A DNA stretch of 42,201 nucleotides from contig JAFQBE010000006.1 in the NCBI GenBank assembly GCA_017416765.1, positions 1 through 42,201 of the forward strand, given 5' to 3'. Below, one piece after another: positions 22,434-31,737 of the stretch. The notes beneath the pieces were generated by a model. It made no database searches and was not told the origin of the DNA. It was given only the letters and a program-made list of their open reading frames with translations. The stretch is from Clostridia bacterium. GTDB lineage: Bacteria; Bacillota; Clostridia; Oscillospirales; Acutalibacteraceae. Every line of letters starts with the position of its first letter. Position 1 is the stretch's first letter. A program made the position numbers and the translations under genes.

Positions 22434-24053
22434 TTAATTTTTCTTGTTATAAAACCCGTTTGTGTCAATTTTAAAAAGCTTTATTGCTTTATTAATAAGT
22501 GATGAAAAATCGTTGCGTGTCAGTTTCATAACACCTTTGATAAGCGGTGACACTCTGAATCCTGCCATAGCATTGACCGTTCCGAGATAGAAGTCATCTG
22601 GGAAGCGGGCGTCCTTATCCTTTGGCACACTATCGCAGGTTTCAAGGAACCATCTGAGCAATTCTGAGCGCATTTCATTGATGATTTCCGCATATTCGGA
22701 ATTATCAATCTCGTTTCTTTCTTCACCTTTTGACAAATCGTAGAATTCATCTGTTTCATAAAGGCGCATAATATATTTGTAATCCTTCGAGCGAATCATA
22801 ACCGCTTTTGTGTGCTGACCGTCATTCTTTTGCTGAATACCTATTCTCGGTGCATATTCGTCCGCAACAACACCGAAATAGTTTTCAACCTCTTCTGTGC
22901 AATGTTCTTCACCTTGAAGTCTACCGCCTTCAGAGCATACAAAATCACGGACAGCAACATTTTTGTCGGCAATTGTACTTTTGAGAGAGCGTCCGAAATG
23001 TGTGTGACCAGCTTCTGTTTCCGTTATGTCAAGAACAGTCGCAAAAAAGTCTATTAGCTCAACGGGATTAGAATTAATTCCGCTGTCACTCTGCATCGAT
23101 TTCGGCAGTTTTACAATAAGAGGTACTTTCACGAGGCAGTCGTCAAAAAGATTTTGTGCCTTTTCGGGGATTCCGTAGTCTGCCGTAAAATCTCCGTGAT
23201 CGGCAAAGAAGAATATTGCCGCATTGTCATATCTACCCGTATCTTTCAAAGCCTGAATGATTCTTCCCGTGAAGTCATCAACCCTTGCACATTGAGCAAG
23301 GTAAGTTTTTCTTAAAGCAAGCTTATTTTCATCATCCCAATCACCGATGCCGAGAGCTTCGCAGAGTTCATATTGCATTGATGGTTTCTTATCTTCGGGT
23401 TGCGACGGTGCTTTGGGTGGTGCGATACGGCTTTCGTCAATAAGGTCAAGATATTTTTTTTCTGCATGATACGGCGGATGCGGATTGTTTAGACCGAGAA
23501 ACGCAAAAATAGGTTCATCTGCTTTTGCCTTTCTGATTAATTTCTCGCAGCCCTTTGTCCATACATAGTCATTATCGTGGCAGATGCCGTCATCCTGAGT
23601 GTTAGTGATTTCGCCTCTATAAAAGCTCAGGTATCTTTTTTCGCCTTTTTCGCCTCTGCCTTCATCTTTTGCATTCTTACCGCATTTGTTATATATTTCA
23701 TTTGTGCATTCTTTCAGCCATTTTGTGTCCTGACCTGCAAGGCAGTCGCCTCTGCCGCTTGTCCATACAAAGTAGCCGTTATTTTTTAGAATACGGTAAA
23801 GATTATCCTCATCCTGACGAAGAAGATAACTCATTGTTCTGTGCCCGTTAGTGTGAGGATATTTGCCTGTCATAAACGAGCATCTTGAGGGGACACATAC
23901 GGGATTCTGACAGAAAGCATTGCTGAAGCTGACGCCTTCATCTGCCAATGAATCAAGGTTAGGTGTATGAGAAGCAAGGTTTCCGAGATGATGCAAAGAA
24001 TCTGACCTCATCTGGTCGGGGTTTATAACGATAATATCAGGTTTTAGGTTCAT
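22434..24053 (-). CDS. Type I sulfatase (Cys-type), cytoplasmic
   Basis: A 539-residue sulfate-ester hydrolase of the alkaline-phosphatase superfamily. The N-terminal metal-site motif NPDQMRSDS lies at residues 11-19, and the catalytic signature C-V-P-S-R starts at Cys53, within PVCVPSRCSFMTG. Cys53 would be converted to formylglycine; in anaerobes this needs the radical-SAM enzyme anSME, which is not in the window. Further family features are FFADHGDFTADYG (about 285-297) and the HTxFGRSL segment. No signal peptide is present, so the substrate must first be imported. Its start codon overlaps the stop of the upstream transporter gene (ATGA, 24050-24053), so translation is coupled. Arylsulfatase, glycan-6-sulfatase or choline-sulfatase activity cannot be separated from sequence alone. 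Confidence 0.88.
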   Translation of the reverse strand: MNLKPDIIVINPDQMRSDSLHHLGNLASHTPNLDSLADEGVSFSNAFCQNPVCVPSRCSFMTGKYPHTNGHRTMSYLLRQDEDNLYRILKNNGYFVWTSGRGDCLAGQDTKWLKECTNEIYNKCGKNAKDEGRGEKGEKRYLSFYRGEITNTQDDGICHDNDYVWTKGCEKLIRKAKADEPIFAFLGLNNPHPPYHAEKKYLDLIDESRIAPPKAPSQPEDKKPSMQYELCEALGIGDWDDENKLALRKTYLAQCARVDDFTGRIIQALKDTGRYDNAAIFFFADHGDFTADYGIPEKAQNLFDDCLVKVPLIVKLPKSMQSDSGINSNPVELIDFFATVLDITETEAGHTHFGRSLKSTIADKNVAVRDFVCSEGGRLQGEEHCTEEVENYFGVVADEYAPRIGIQQKNDGQHTKAVMIRSKDYKYIMRLYETDEFYDLSKGEERNEIDNSEYAEIINEMRSELLRWFLETCDSVPKDKDARFPDDFYLGTVNAMAGFRVSPLIKGVMKLTRNDFSSLINKAIKLFKIDTNGFYNKKN

Positions 24054-25777
24054 ATTTTCACTCCCTTTTTCTTTGCCTGTTCTTCCATTTTGAGTGTATA
24101 GTCTGCTTCGTCGCGCAACTCTTTTTCGGACTTTATTCTTGCTTTTTCTTTCTGCGCATTAAACTTCTTCATATATTTTTCGAACTCTGCTTCGTAATTG
24201 AGCTTAGCATTTTTACTGCACTTTTCTTTTAATTCTGCTTTAAAAGATTCAATGGCTTTTTTATCAAGCTCATCCTGAATGAGTTTTGCTTTTTCTGAAG
24301 GCTCAACCCACTCTTCACCGTTTGCCTTGCATTGATCAATCTGTCTCTGACGGATTGCTTTCTGTATAAAGGGCAATTTCAGTTCAACATCAAGGAAACG
24401 AAGAAGTATTGCAAGACCGAGATGTATAAAGATGTTTATGCCTACAAAAGCCCACACGATAGCAGACAAAACACTGTCCGGCTGTGTTGTGATACAGTTG
24501 CCTGATGCATCAAATTCAGGTTGATTATATCCTCTGATAAGTAGATTGAAAATACCGATGCTCAGTCCTACGGCAATTGTATTCATCGAGTTGATAACAC
24601 TTGTTGCAACACCGTCACAGCGGAAGCCGTGCTTGTACTCGATTTCATCAAACACACCTGCCATAAGTGCAGGGAATACATAAGCCGCAGGCACAATACC
24701 CATATTCATTATAAACTGACCGATAAGCACAACTACGAGATTATCGGGTGCAACAAAGGTAATAATATCACCGACCACGCAGAGAATGAATCCGGTTGCA
24801 GTAACGGTCTTTTTACCGAATTTCTTCGAGAGAGGCCAGACAAGGAATATGCCGATACCCATTGGCAGACCGCCGATAACATTGAGCAGAGTCTGTGTTA
24901 TACCGTCTGCATAGGTGCTGCCGAGTACCCAGTTGGCATAGTAGGTTATTGCGTTTGAACGGGTAAGCTGTCCAACCCAATAGAAAAGCCAGAATGCAAC
25001 AAGAATCCACCAGTTTTTGTTTGACATACACGCTTTGATTTTTTCTTTGAAAGCGTGGTTATCTTCCTCTGCTTTTTCAGGATTTTCAAGAGTAACTCTT
25101 TCCTTTGTAAAGTAGTATTCAAAAAGCATAACAGGCAGCATAATTATTGCCGCAACTGTCATAAAGGTTACCCACGCATCAATATCTCCCTTAATTTTCG
25201 GAAGAACAAGCATCGGGAACAAAAGAGCCACAAGTATTCCGGTGATTGCAATATTTGCAACATTATTGAACACCGCAAGCTGACTTCTCTGCATATCGTT
25301 TCTTGTTGAAAGTGGCACCATCATCATGTGCGTGATGTTGTACATCGTAAATGCAAAGCAGTAGTAAAGATTGTATGTGAAGATTATGTAAATTGCCTTT
25401 ACAGTTGTTGATGCGTGTGTCGGAACAAAGTAAAGCAGTATTCCGCATATTACAACTAGAGGAACCGACAGCAGAAGCCAAGGTCTGGCTTTGCCCTGAA
25501 CGGTTTTTGTTCTGTCAATAATCGCACCCATAACAAGGTTTGTTATTGCATCAAGAATCTTTGAGAGAACAGGGAATATGACAAGAAACATTCCGCCCCA
25601 TACTCCGCTCATTCCGAGTTCATCGGTGTAGAAAACGTTGAGAAATCCCTGGGCAAGAAGTGCATTTACAAGAAGTGCTCCTGCTGGACCGATAAGATAA
25701 CCGAGAAACTTTTCTTTTGGTGTTGTGTTGTAGCTTTGAATACGAGACTCAAATAATTTTGAAGATAAAACTTTCAA
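24050..25777 (-). CDS. GPH-family (MFS) cation symporter
   Basis: A membrane transporter of about 575 residues with some twelve hydrophobic segments and the layout of glycoside-pentoside-hexuronide:cation symporters. It includes the early GYLIGPAGALL segment and a RAIVDRTKT-like cytoplasmic loop (MGAIIDRTKTVQGKARPW). The last ~90 residues are a charged, probably cytoplasmic helical tail (EFEKYMKKFNAQKEKARIKS), longer than usual. I place the start at TTG 25777 because GGAGG lies 8 bases upstream. The frame extends to another TTG at 25798, but that would put the GGAGG inside the coding sequence. Coupled to the sulfatase, it probably imports the sulfated substrate or a related sugar. It is regulated through the operator and the divergent TetR gene. 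Confidence 0.85.
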   Translation of the reverse strand: MKVLSSKLFESRIQSYNTTPKEKFLGYLIGPAGALLVNALLAQGFLNVFYTDELGMSGVWGGMFLVIFPVLSKILDAITNLVMGAIIDRTKTVQGKARPWLLLSVPLVVICGILLYFVPTHASTTVKAIYIIFTYNLYYCFAFTMYNITHMMMVPLSTRNDMQRSQLAVFNNVANIAITGILVALLFPMLVLPKIKGDIDAWVTFMTVAAIIMLPVMLFEYYFTKERVTLENPEKAEEDNHAFKEKIKACMSNKNWWILVAFWLFYWVGQLTRSNAITYYANWVLGSTYADGITQTLLNVIGGLPMGIGIFLVWPLSKKFGKKTVTATGFILCVVGDIITFVAPDNLVVVLIGQFIMNMGIVPAAYVFPALMAGVFDEIEYKHGFRCDGVATSVINSMNTIAVGLSIGIFNLLIRGYNQPEFDASGNCITTQPDSVLSAIVWAFVGINIFIHLGLAILLRFLDVELKLPFIQKAIRQRQIDQCKANGEEWVEPSEKAKLIQDELDKKAIESFKAELKEKCSKNAKLNYEAEFEKYMKKFNAQKEKARIKSEKELRDEADYTLKMEEQAKKKGVKI

Positions 25778-25812
25778 ACCTTCCGCCTCCGTTGACAATT
25801 TTCTTTTATTAA

Positions 25813-25841
25813 ATTATACTATTTAAATAGAAGATAATCAA
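25813..25841 (-). promoter_or_regulatory. Promoter of the transporter-sulfatase operon
   Basis: On the minus strand TTGATT (25836-25841), 17 bases, TATAAT (25813-25818). The operator arm at 25846-25856 begins four bases upstream of the -35. Confidence 0.75.
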
Positions 25842-25845
25842 CAGA

Positions 25846-25878
25846 CTGTTCGATAAGTAACTGTTTGTTATCGAACAG
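25846..25878. promoter_or_regulatory. Perfect inverted-repeat operator between divergent genes
   Basis: CTGTTCGATAA (25846-25856) and TTATCGAACAG (25868-25878) form perfect 11-bp arms around an 11-bp centre. It lies between the transporter promoter and the TetR start at 25902, the normal place for a TetR-family binding site controlling both directions. Confidence 0.8.
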
Positions 25879-25901
25879 AAGCGAAGGGAAGTGTTCGTTA
25901 A

Positions 25902-26447
25902 ATGGATATAAGAATCAAAAGAACCCAAAAAATGCTTGAAGACGCACTTTTTGAACTTATGAAAGAAAAAGTTGTTGAAAAGATAACCCCAACGGAACTT
26001 TGCAGAAAAGCCACAGTAAACAGAAACACGTTTTATTCCCATTATTCAAGCGTTTCTCAGCTTTATGAAAGCATTGAAAACAGGCTGATAGACTCCGTTG
26101 ACGAATCGCTCAACGAAAGCAAAACGACAGTTGAAGCTATTACGGTTGTTTGTCGTATGCTCAAAGCGAATCAAACACTTTCAAACATTATTTTTTCAAA
26201 ACACCTGAGTTCAAAAATAATGAACCGTGTTTTTGTTATGACAAACAGATTTAATATGAACAAAATGAAATCTGAGGGTAACCATCTCTCAGATAACTAC
26301 AAGCAGATGGTTTCGGCTTATACGATTATGGGCAGCGCCGCTGCACTTGAATGCTGGGTCAGAAACGGTATGCAGGAGCCACCGGAAGAAATAGCGGAAT
26401 TCATCCGGAATATAGCCAAAAACGGTTCGTCTTTTGTGACGAAGTAA
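25902..26447 (+). CDS. TetR-family regulator of the sulfatase operon
   Basis: A 181-residue one-component regulator. Residues 1-55 form the TetR DNA-binding domain (RIKRTQKMLEDALFELM, then ITPTELCRKATVNRNTFYSHY with the helix-turn-helix). The C-terminal 120 residues are a helical ligand/dimer domain of the type seen in Firmicute TetR proteins without assigned ligand. ATG 25902 follows AAGGGA at 25885-25889, rather widely spaced. It is divergent from the transporter-sulfatase pair, with a perfect palindrome between them, so local control of that operon is the simplest role. It is unrelated in sequence to the two near-identical TetR genes further downstream beyond the general fold. Confidence 0.83.
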   Translation: MDIRIKRTQKMLEDALFELMKEKVVEKITPTELCRKATVNRNTFYSHYSSVSQLYESIENRLIDSVDESLNESKTTVEAITVVCRMLKANQTLSNIIFSKHLSSKIMNRVFVMTNRFNMNKMKSEGNHLSDNYKQMVSAYTIMGSAAALECWVRNGMQEPPEEIAEFIRNIAKNGSSFVTK

Positions 26448-26485
26448 ATCAAAAGATAGAGTATTTATTTTTTTTAAAAAATATA

Positions 26486-26536
26486 TTGACATTTATTCGC
26501 ACTCGTGCTAAATTATGTATAGTACGAGTGCGAATA
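26486..26536 (+). promoter_or_regulatory. Promoter with embedded palindromic operator, copy 1
   Basis: TTGACA (26486-26491), 17 bases, TAAATT (26509-26514). Perfect 13-bp inverted arms TATTCGCACTCGT (26494-26506) and ACGAGTGCGAATA (26524-26536) flank the -10, so a bound repressor would cover the core promoter. It directly precedes a TetR gene; autorepression is inferred. Confidence 0.82.
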
Positions 26537-26556
26537 TTGCTTTTGGAGGAAGTACT

Positions 26557-27219
26557 ATGGCTAAAAAAGAATCAACAAAAGATAAAATAATCCGAGTTTC
26601 AACCCGAATGTTTCTTGATTACGGATATTCGGCATCAAGCGTAAAAATGGTTTGCGATGAACTTGGAATAAGCAAGGGCAACTACACGTTTTATTTTCAC
26701 TCAAAAGATGACATTCTTGCGGTGCTCACTGATTTACTGTGTAAATATCAGTGGAAGATGATTAAGGAAGAAGCGGATGACGGAATCAGTTCATTGCTTG
26801 CTCTTTGTTTTGAGCTTATGACAATGGCGGCGGCTTGCGAAGAAAGCGAGGTTGCAAAAGACTTTTTTATTTCGACTTATCAGAGTCCGAAATGCCTTGA
26901 AATTATCCACAACAATGACACCGCCCGTGCAAAAGAGGTTTTTGCTCAATACTGTCCCGATTGGACAGACGAGCAGTTCAGAGAAGCGGAAATTCTTGTT
27001 GCAGGCATTGAACACGCAACTCTTAATGCTATTGATAAAACCGTACCGCTTGAAACACGCATTTCGGGAGCGTTGAATACTATTATGTCAATTTACAATG
27101 TACCCGAAGAAATCCGCAGAATAAAAATTGAAAAAGTTCTTGCAATGGATTACCGTTCAATCGGCAAACGCATTTTCAACGAGTTTAAAGAATATGTTGA
27201 AAAAGAAAATGCATTTTAA
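26557..27219 (+). CDS. TetR-family regulator, copy 1
   Basis: A 220-residue regulator. The N-terminal TetR domain (about 8-55) contains MVCDELGISKGNYTFYFHSK, with its helix-turn-helix; the remainder is a helical ligand-binding/dimerisation domain with a cysteine-containing middle (AAACEESEVAKDFF). I place the start at ATG 26557, with GGAGG a few bases upstream; the frame extends to 26515, but those residues would be encoded by the operator itself. It differs from the copy at 35087-35749 at seven residues by my count. It sits 40 bases before the 5'-nucleotidase gene and probably represses itself and that operon through the embedded palindrome. Confidence 0.86.
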   Translation: MAKKESTKDKIIRVSTRMFLDYGYSASSVKMVCDELGISKGNYTFYFHSKDDILAVLTDLLCKYQWKMIKEEADDGISSLLALCFELMTMAAACEESEVAKDFFISTYQSPKCLEIIHNNDTARAKEVFAQYCPDWTDEQFREAEILVAGIEHATLNAIDKTVPLETRISGALNTIMSIYNVPEEIRRIKIEKVLAMDYRSIGKRIFNEFKEYVEKENAF

Positions 27220-27259
27220 TTTCGTAAAAATTTATATTCAGATATAAGGAGGAATCCAT

Positions 27260-29989
27260 ATGAAAAAAACAAATAAACTCATAAGCATTTTTATTGCTGT
27301 TGCGATGCTTTTGTCAATGGCGCCGATTTCGGCGTTTGCTGCAGAGCAGAATACAGTTATTCTTTACACAAACGATGTTCACTGTGCAATTGATGATTAT
27401 GCTGTGCTTGCCGCATATAAGGCTCAGCTTGAAGCGGAAGGCAATACGGTTATTACTGTTGATGCGGGCGATGCAATTCAGGGCGAGGTTATCGGTTCAA
27501 CAACCGAAGGCGAAGCTATAGTTGATATTATGAACGCTGTTGGCTATGACTACGCCGTTCCCGGTAACCATGAATTTGACTACGGCATGGAGGTATTCCT
27601 TGACCTTGCACAGAACAAGGCGGAATATGATTATATCTGCTCCAATTTTTATGATCTTACATCTAATACACCTGTGCTTAAACCCTATGCTATTGAAGAT
27701 TTCGGGGCATATCAGATTGCATTTGTAGGAATTTCAACTCCGGATACGGTCACTTCAACAACTCCCGAATATTTCAAGGATGAAAACGGTAATTTTATTT
27801 ACGGATTTCCTTCTTATCCCGGGGGATTGACAAATGAAGACCTTTATAACAGCATTCAGGAAAGCGTTGACGAAGCGATAAAAGACGGTGCGGATTATGT
27901 TGTTGCGGTAGGCCATGCGGGAATTATCGGTTCAAATGACGGTTGGAAATCGAGCGATATCATTGCGAATACCGATGGTATAGATTGTTTTATTGATGCT
28001 CATTCCCATGAAATAACGGAAAAAGCAGTATATAAAAATAAAAATAACGAAGATGTTTTCCTTACATCAACGGGTGCGAAGTTTGCAAACTTCGGTGTGC
28101 TCACAATCGGCGGTGATAACAAAAGTTTTGAACTTATAAACCCCGATAATGTTGATATTGAAACGATGTCGGCAGACGCAAAATCGGCTTATACTGCCGT
28201 CAAGGAAAAGATTGACGGTTACAACGAAGATATAGCATATCTTTTTGAAGAAATAGGCAAATCCGAAGCAAATCTTATTATCTATGATTCCGATTCGAGC
28301 AGAGCTGTAAGAAAGAGAGAAACCAATGCAGGAGATTTTGTTGCCGATGCTTACCGTGCGGTAACAGGCTCTGATGTCGCAATAGCCAATGGCGGCGGTA
28401 TCCGTGCAGAGATTGAGGCCGGAAGCGTAACAAGAAAGAGCCTTATGGATGTGAATGCATTCAACAACAATATGTGCGTTCTTGAGGTTACGGGTCAGCA
28501 GATTATTGACATACTTGAGCACGGTGCACGCAAGTGCCCCGAAGAACTCGGCAGCTTTTTCCAGGTTTCGGGTATGTCATTTGAAATCCACACATACAGA
28601 AAAACTCCTGTTATTACCGATCAGCTTGGTAATTTTATCGGAGTTGATGAAACTATGGAACGTCGTGTTCAGAATGTCTGCGTCGGCGACGAACCTATTG
28701 TTCTTAACAAGAATTATACACTTACAGGCAGCACTTATGTGCTTCTTCAGGGTGGCGACGGACTTACAATGCTTGACGGTGCAAGAGTTCTTCAGCAAGA
28801 AGGACTGCCTTGCGATTCCGAAATGCTTATTGAATATTTCGTCGAAACCCTTGAAGGAAAAATAACTGCCGAAAAATACGGCAACCCTGACGGTGAAGGC
28901 AGAATCACAATTATTGATGATAATCTCAATGCCCCCGACTGTGATTATGAAATCGAATTTGGCGATACATTGACAATTACAGCAGAATCCTCTGACGGTG
29001 TTTTTGTTAAGTTTGTACCCGAAAAATCAGGTAAATATATTTTCAGAACCGAATCCGACGGAGTTGACACCGGAGCTTACCTTTTTGATGCCAACGGTGA
29101 AGAGCTTTTCGGCGAATATCAGGATGATACAGAAGAAGGTTTTGATTTTAGGCTTGAATATGAGTTTGAAGCAGGCAAAGTGTATTATCTCAATATAATT
29201 ACATATTCCGAAGGTGCAGAAACCTTTGAGCTTATTATTGAATGCGGTCATAAATTTGAGGAAGGCAGCTGCGTTATCTGCGGTGAGACCTGTGACCATA
29301 CGGAAATCGGTTTTCTCGGTTACTGTTTCTGCGGTGAGAACTTCCTTGGAAAAGATATAAGTATCGGCAATGAATATTCGCTTGAAAACGAAGCTGCCTA
29401 TGAAACTTTCTGGTTCAGATTTACTCCTGAGGTAGGCGGATATTATTCCTTTAAATCCGCATCGGAAAACGCTGACCCTGATTGTTCTCTTTATTATGCA
29501 GACGGCGAATGGCTTGCCGACAGCTTTGATGTCAACGGCTTAGATTTTGACCTTGTGTACTACTTTGAAGCAGGCGAAACTTATTATTTCGATACACATA
29601 ACTGCTACACCGCAGGTATTTTCACTGTTAATCTCAACCGCATAATTCATACCGCTGACAACGACAGCGAGCATGACATCGAGTTTGTTGAGGGCGTATA
29701 TTCGAATTGTACGGAGCACGGATATACCGACGGACTTTACTGTAACGATTGTGAAGAATTCATTTACGGTCACGAAGAATTGCCGCTCGATGAAGGTTAT
29801 CATATTGATGATGACTATGACGAAATCTGCGACCTTTGCGGTAAAGAAAATATCTATGACGAAGAAATGTGCTCACACATATGCCACAGTGACCATTGGT
29901 TCTGGAGGTTTATCTGGACAATAGGCAACTTTATTCACAGCCTTCTCGGTGTCAGTCCCGTTTGCGAATGCGGCGAGGCACATTATTGA
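27260..29989 (+). CDS. Secreted 5'-nucleotidase / UshA-type phosphoesterase
   Basis: A 909-residue exported enzyme. After the signal peptide (1-27), the metallophosphoesterase domain (about 31-300) shows YTNDVH (Asp39, His41), DAGDAIQG, PGNHEFDYG, VGHAG and DAHSHE, the full dinuclear metal set. The 5'-nucleotidase C-terminal substrate domain (about 345-545) shows NAGDFVADAYRAVTG and ANGGGIRAE. Two pre-peptidase-C-like beta domains follow (about 555-665 and 695-800), separated by a Cys/His-rich linker. The last 40 residues form a tail with CSHICH, aromatic residues and a VCECG end. Such enzymes release nucleosides and phosphate from extracellular nucleotides or cyclic nucleotides. GGAGG precedes ATG 27260. 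The first 28 codons belong to the duplicated cassette. It is the first gene of a likely operon with cstA and the alkylsulfatase gene. Confidence 0.9.
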   Translation: MKKTNKLISIFIAVAMLLSMAPISAFAAEQNTVILYTNDVHCAIDDYAVLAAYKAQLEAEGNTVITVDAGDAIQGEVIGSTTEGEAIVDIMNAVGYDYAVPGNHEFDYGMEVFLDLAQNKAEYDYICSNFYDLTSNTPVLKPYAIEDFGAYQIAFVGISTPDTVTSTTPEYFKDENGNFIYGFPSYPGGLTNEDLYNSIQESVDEAIKDGADYVVAVGHAGIIGSNDGWKSSDIIANTDGIDCFIDAHSHEITEKAVYKNKNNEDVFLTSTGAKFANFGVLTIGGDNKSFELINPDNVDIETMSADAKSAYTAVKEKIDGYNEDIAYLFEEIGKSEANLIIYDSDSSRAVRKRETNAGDFVADAYRAVTGSDVAIANGGGIRAEIEAGSVTRKSLMDVNAFNNNMCVLEVTGQQIIDILEHGARKCPEELGSFFQVSGMSFEIHTYRKTPVITDQLGNFIGVDETMERRVQNVCVGDEPIVLNKNYTLTGSTYVLLQGGDGLTMLDGARVLQQEGLPCDSEMLIEYFVETLEGKITAEKYGNPDGEGRITIIDDNLNAPDCDYEIEFGDTLTITAESSDGVFVKFVPEKSGKYIFRTESDGVDTGAYLFDANGEELFGEYQDDTEEGFDFRLEYEFEAGKVYYLNIITYSEGAETFELIIECGHKFEEGSCVICGETCDHTEIGFLGYCFCGENFLGKDISIGNEYSLENEAAYETFWFRFTPEVGGYYSFKSASENADPDCSLYYADGEWLADSFDVNGLDFDLVYYFEAGETYYFDTHNCYTAGIFTVNLNRIIHTADNDSEHDIEFVEGVYSNCTEHGYTDGLYCNDCEEFIYGHEELPLDEGYHIDDDYDEICDLCGKENIYDEEMCSHICHSDHWFWRFIWTIGNFIHSLLGVSPVCECGEAHY

Positions 29990-30024
29990 TTTAAGCTGAA
30001 TTGCATTTTAAAATGGAGGTTTTT

Positions 30025-31737
30025 ATGAACGGCATTACCATTATGATAATCTCTCTTGCCGTTTTGCTCCTTGCATATATTTTATACGGCAGGTGGATTG
30101 CAAAAAAATGGGGAGTAGACCCCAGAAGAAAAACTCCCGCTTATGAACAGCGTGACGGCGTGGACTATGAGCCTGCGCCCAAGAGCGTTGTTTTCGGTCA
30201 TCAGTTCGCTTCAATTGCAGGAGCAGGTCCGATAAACGGTCCGATTCAGGCGGCGATATTCGGATGGGTACCCGTGCTATTATGGGTACTTATCGGCGGC
30301 ATATTTTTCGGAGCAGTTCAGGACTTTGCAGCCATGTATGCTTCTGTCAGAAACAAAGGCAGAAGTATCGGCTACATAATTGAAAAATATATCGGCAAAA
30401 CAGGAAAAAAGATGTTCCTGCTTTTCTGCTGGCTTTTCTGTATCCTTGTTGTTGCTGCATTTGCCGATATAGTGGCAGGCACTTTTATGGGCTTTACCGT
30501 AACCGACGGTATGCAGAGTGCAAACATAACGGCAAACGGTTCCGTAGCAACCACATCGGTGATGTTTATCGTGTTTGCGGTTGTTCTCGGTCTTATCCTC
30601 AAATATGCCAAATTGCCGACAGCCGTAAATACCGCCATCGCAATTGTAATGCTTGTTGCATCTATAATTATCGGTCTGGAATTTCCTATGTTTCTTTCTC
30701 TTGATGTATGGCACATTTTTGTTTTTGTTTATATTTTTATTGCATCCGTTGTGCCTGTATGGATTCTTTTGCAGCCGAGAGATTATCTCAACAGCTATCT
30801 GCTTGTTGTAATGATAGTTGCGGCAGTTATTGGCGTGTTTGTTGCAAATCCTCAGATTAATCTGCCTGCATTTGTGGGATTTGAGGTTGACGGCAGCTAT
30901 CTTTTCCCCATCCTTTTTGTTACTATCGCCTGTGGTGCTGTTTCGGGTTTTCATTCATTGGTTTCTTCGGGTACAGCATCAAAGCAGATTAAGAATGAAA
31001 AAGATATGCTTCCCGTATCTTTCGGCTCAATGCTTCTTGAAAGCATGCTTGCCGTAATCGCTCTCATTGCGGTTGCTTCTTTTGCAAGCGGTGAAGCGGC
31101 TGCACAGGGCTGGAATACTCCCGCACAGGTTTTTGCAGGTGCAGTTTCGGGTTTCCTTACAACTCTCGGTTTACCCTCTGATATAGTTTATACTCTTATC
31201 ACTCTTTCAATTTCAGCCTTTGCGCTGACTTCCCTTGACTCTGTTGCCCGTGTAGGCAGACTGTCTTTCCAGGAGCTTTTTCTTGACGATTCCATAACCG
31301 ATGAAAACATGGGTAAGGTCAGAAAGGTGCTTACAAATAAGTATTTTGCGACAATTATTACCCTTGTGCTTGCATACGCTCTTACTCTTGTGGGCTATAA
31401 AAATATCTGGGCACTTTTTGGCGCATCAAATCAGCTTTTGTCTGTATTTGCGTTCCTTGCATGTGCGGTGTTCCTCAAGAGAAGCAAAAAGGTAAGATGG
31501 TTTATGTATATTCCTCTCGGTGCAATGCTTGCTGTAACCTTCACAGCTTTGGGCATGACGGTTTACAATAAGGCAACGGCACTGCTTATGTCTTCAAGCA
31601 CAGACATTTTCGGCGATGTACTTCAGCTTGTGTTTGCAACACTGATTATAATTCTTGGTGTCTGTGTTGTGATTGAAGGTTTCAGAAAGCTTTTCAAAAA
31701 AGACGACAGAGGAATAAAAAGTGAGGTAAATGTATGA
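30025..31737 (+). CDS. cstA: CstA-family transporter
   Basis: A 570-residue integral membrane protein with the CstA hallmarks: a WGVDPRRKTPAYEQRDGVDY loop after the first helix, then SIAGAGPINGPIQAA, FGAVQDFAAMYASVRNKGRS and a C-terminal CstA segment. It has about 14 to 16 hydrophobic segments. CstA proteins import peptides, pyruvate or related small nutrients, particularly under starvation. I use ATG 30025 because GGAGG lies at 30015-30019; an upstream in-frame TTG at 30001 has no site. It overlaps the following alkylsulfatase gene by an ATGA. Its place after a secreted nucleotidase suggests a general scavenging operon; the exact substrate is not evident. Confidence 0.9.
   Translation: MNGITIMIISLAVLLLAYILYGRWIAKKWGVDPRRKTPAYEQRDGVDYEPAPKSVVFGHQFASIAGAGPINGPIQAAIFGWVPVLLWVLIGGIFFGAVQDFAAMYASVRNKGRSIGYIIEKYIGKTGKKMFLLFCWLFCILVVAAFADIVAGTFMGFTVTDGMQSANITANGSVATTSVMFIVFAVVLGLILKYAKLPTAVNTAIAIVMLVASIIIGLEFPMFLSLDVWHIFVFVYIFIASVVPVWILLQPRDYLNSYLLVVMIVAAVIGVFVANPQINLPAFVGFEVDGSYLFPILFVTIACGAVSGFHSLVSSGTASKQIKNEKDMLPVSFGSMLLESMLAVIALIAVASFASGEAAAQGWNTPAQVFAGAVSGFLTTLGLPSDIVYTLITLSISAFALTSLDSVARVGRLSFQELFLDDSITDENMGKVRKVLTNKYFATIITLVLAYALTLVGYKNIWALFGASNQLLSVFAFLACAVFLKRSKKVRWFMYIPLGAMLAVTFTALGMTVYNKATALLMSSSTDIFGDVLQLVFATLIIILGVCVVIEGFRKLFKKDDRGIKSEVNV

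Larger units (their letters stand above)
26470..27343 (+). repeat. Direct repeat copy 1: operator, TetR gene and signal-peptide codons
   Basis: This stretch of about 875 bases recurs at 35000-35875 with high identity. It contains the promoter-operator, a complete TetR gene, the next Shine-Dalgarno and the first 28 codons of the next gene. Similarity begins in a T/A tract (TTTTTTAAAAAA) and ends at the Ala-Ala of the signal-peptidase site; the mature proteins downstream are unrelated. Confidence 0.9.

Noticed and set aside
30280-30954. Long minus-strand open frame within cstA
   Set aside because: Composition is His/Asn/Lys-rich, no ribosome site, and it lies fully inside a well-conserved transporter gene.
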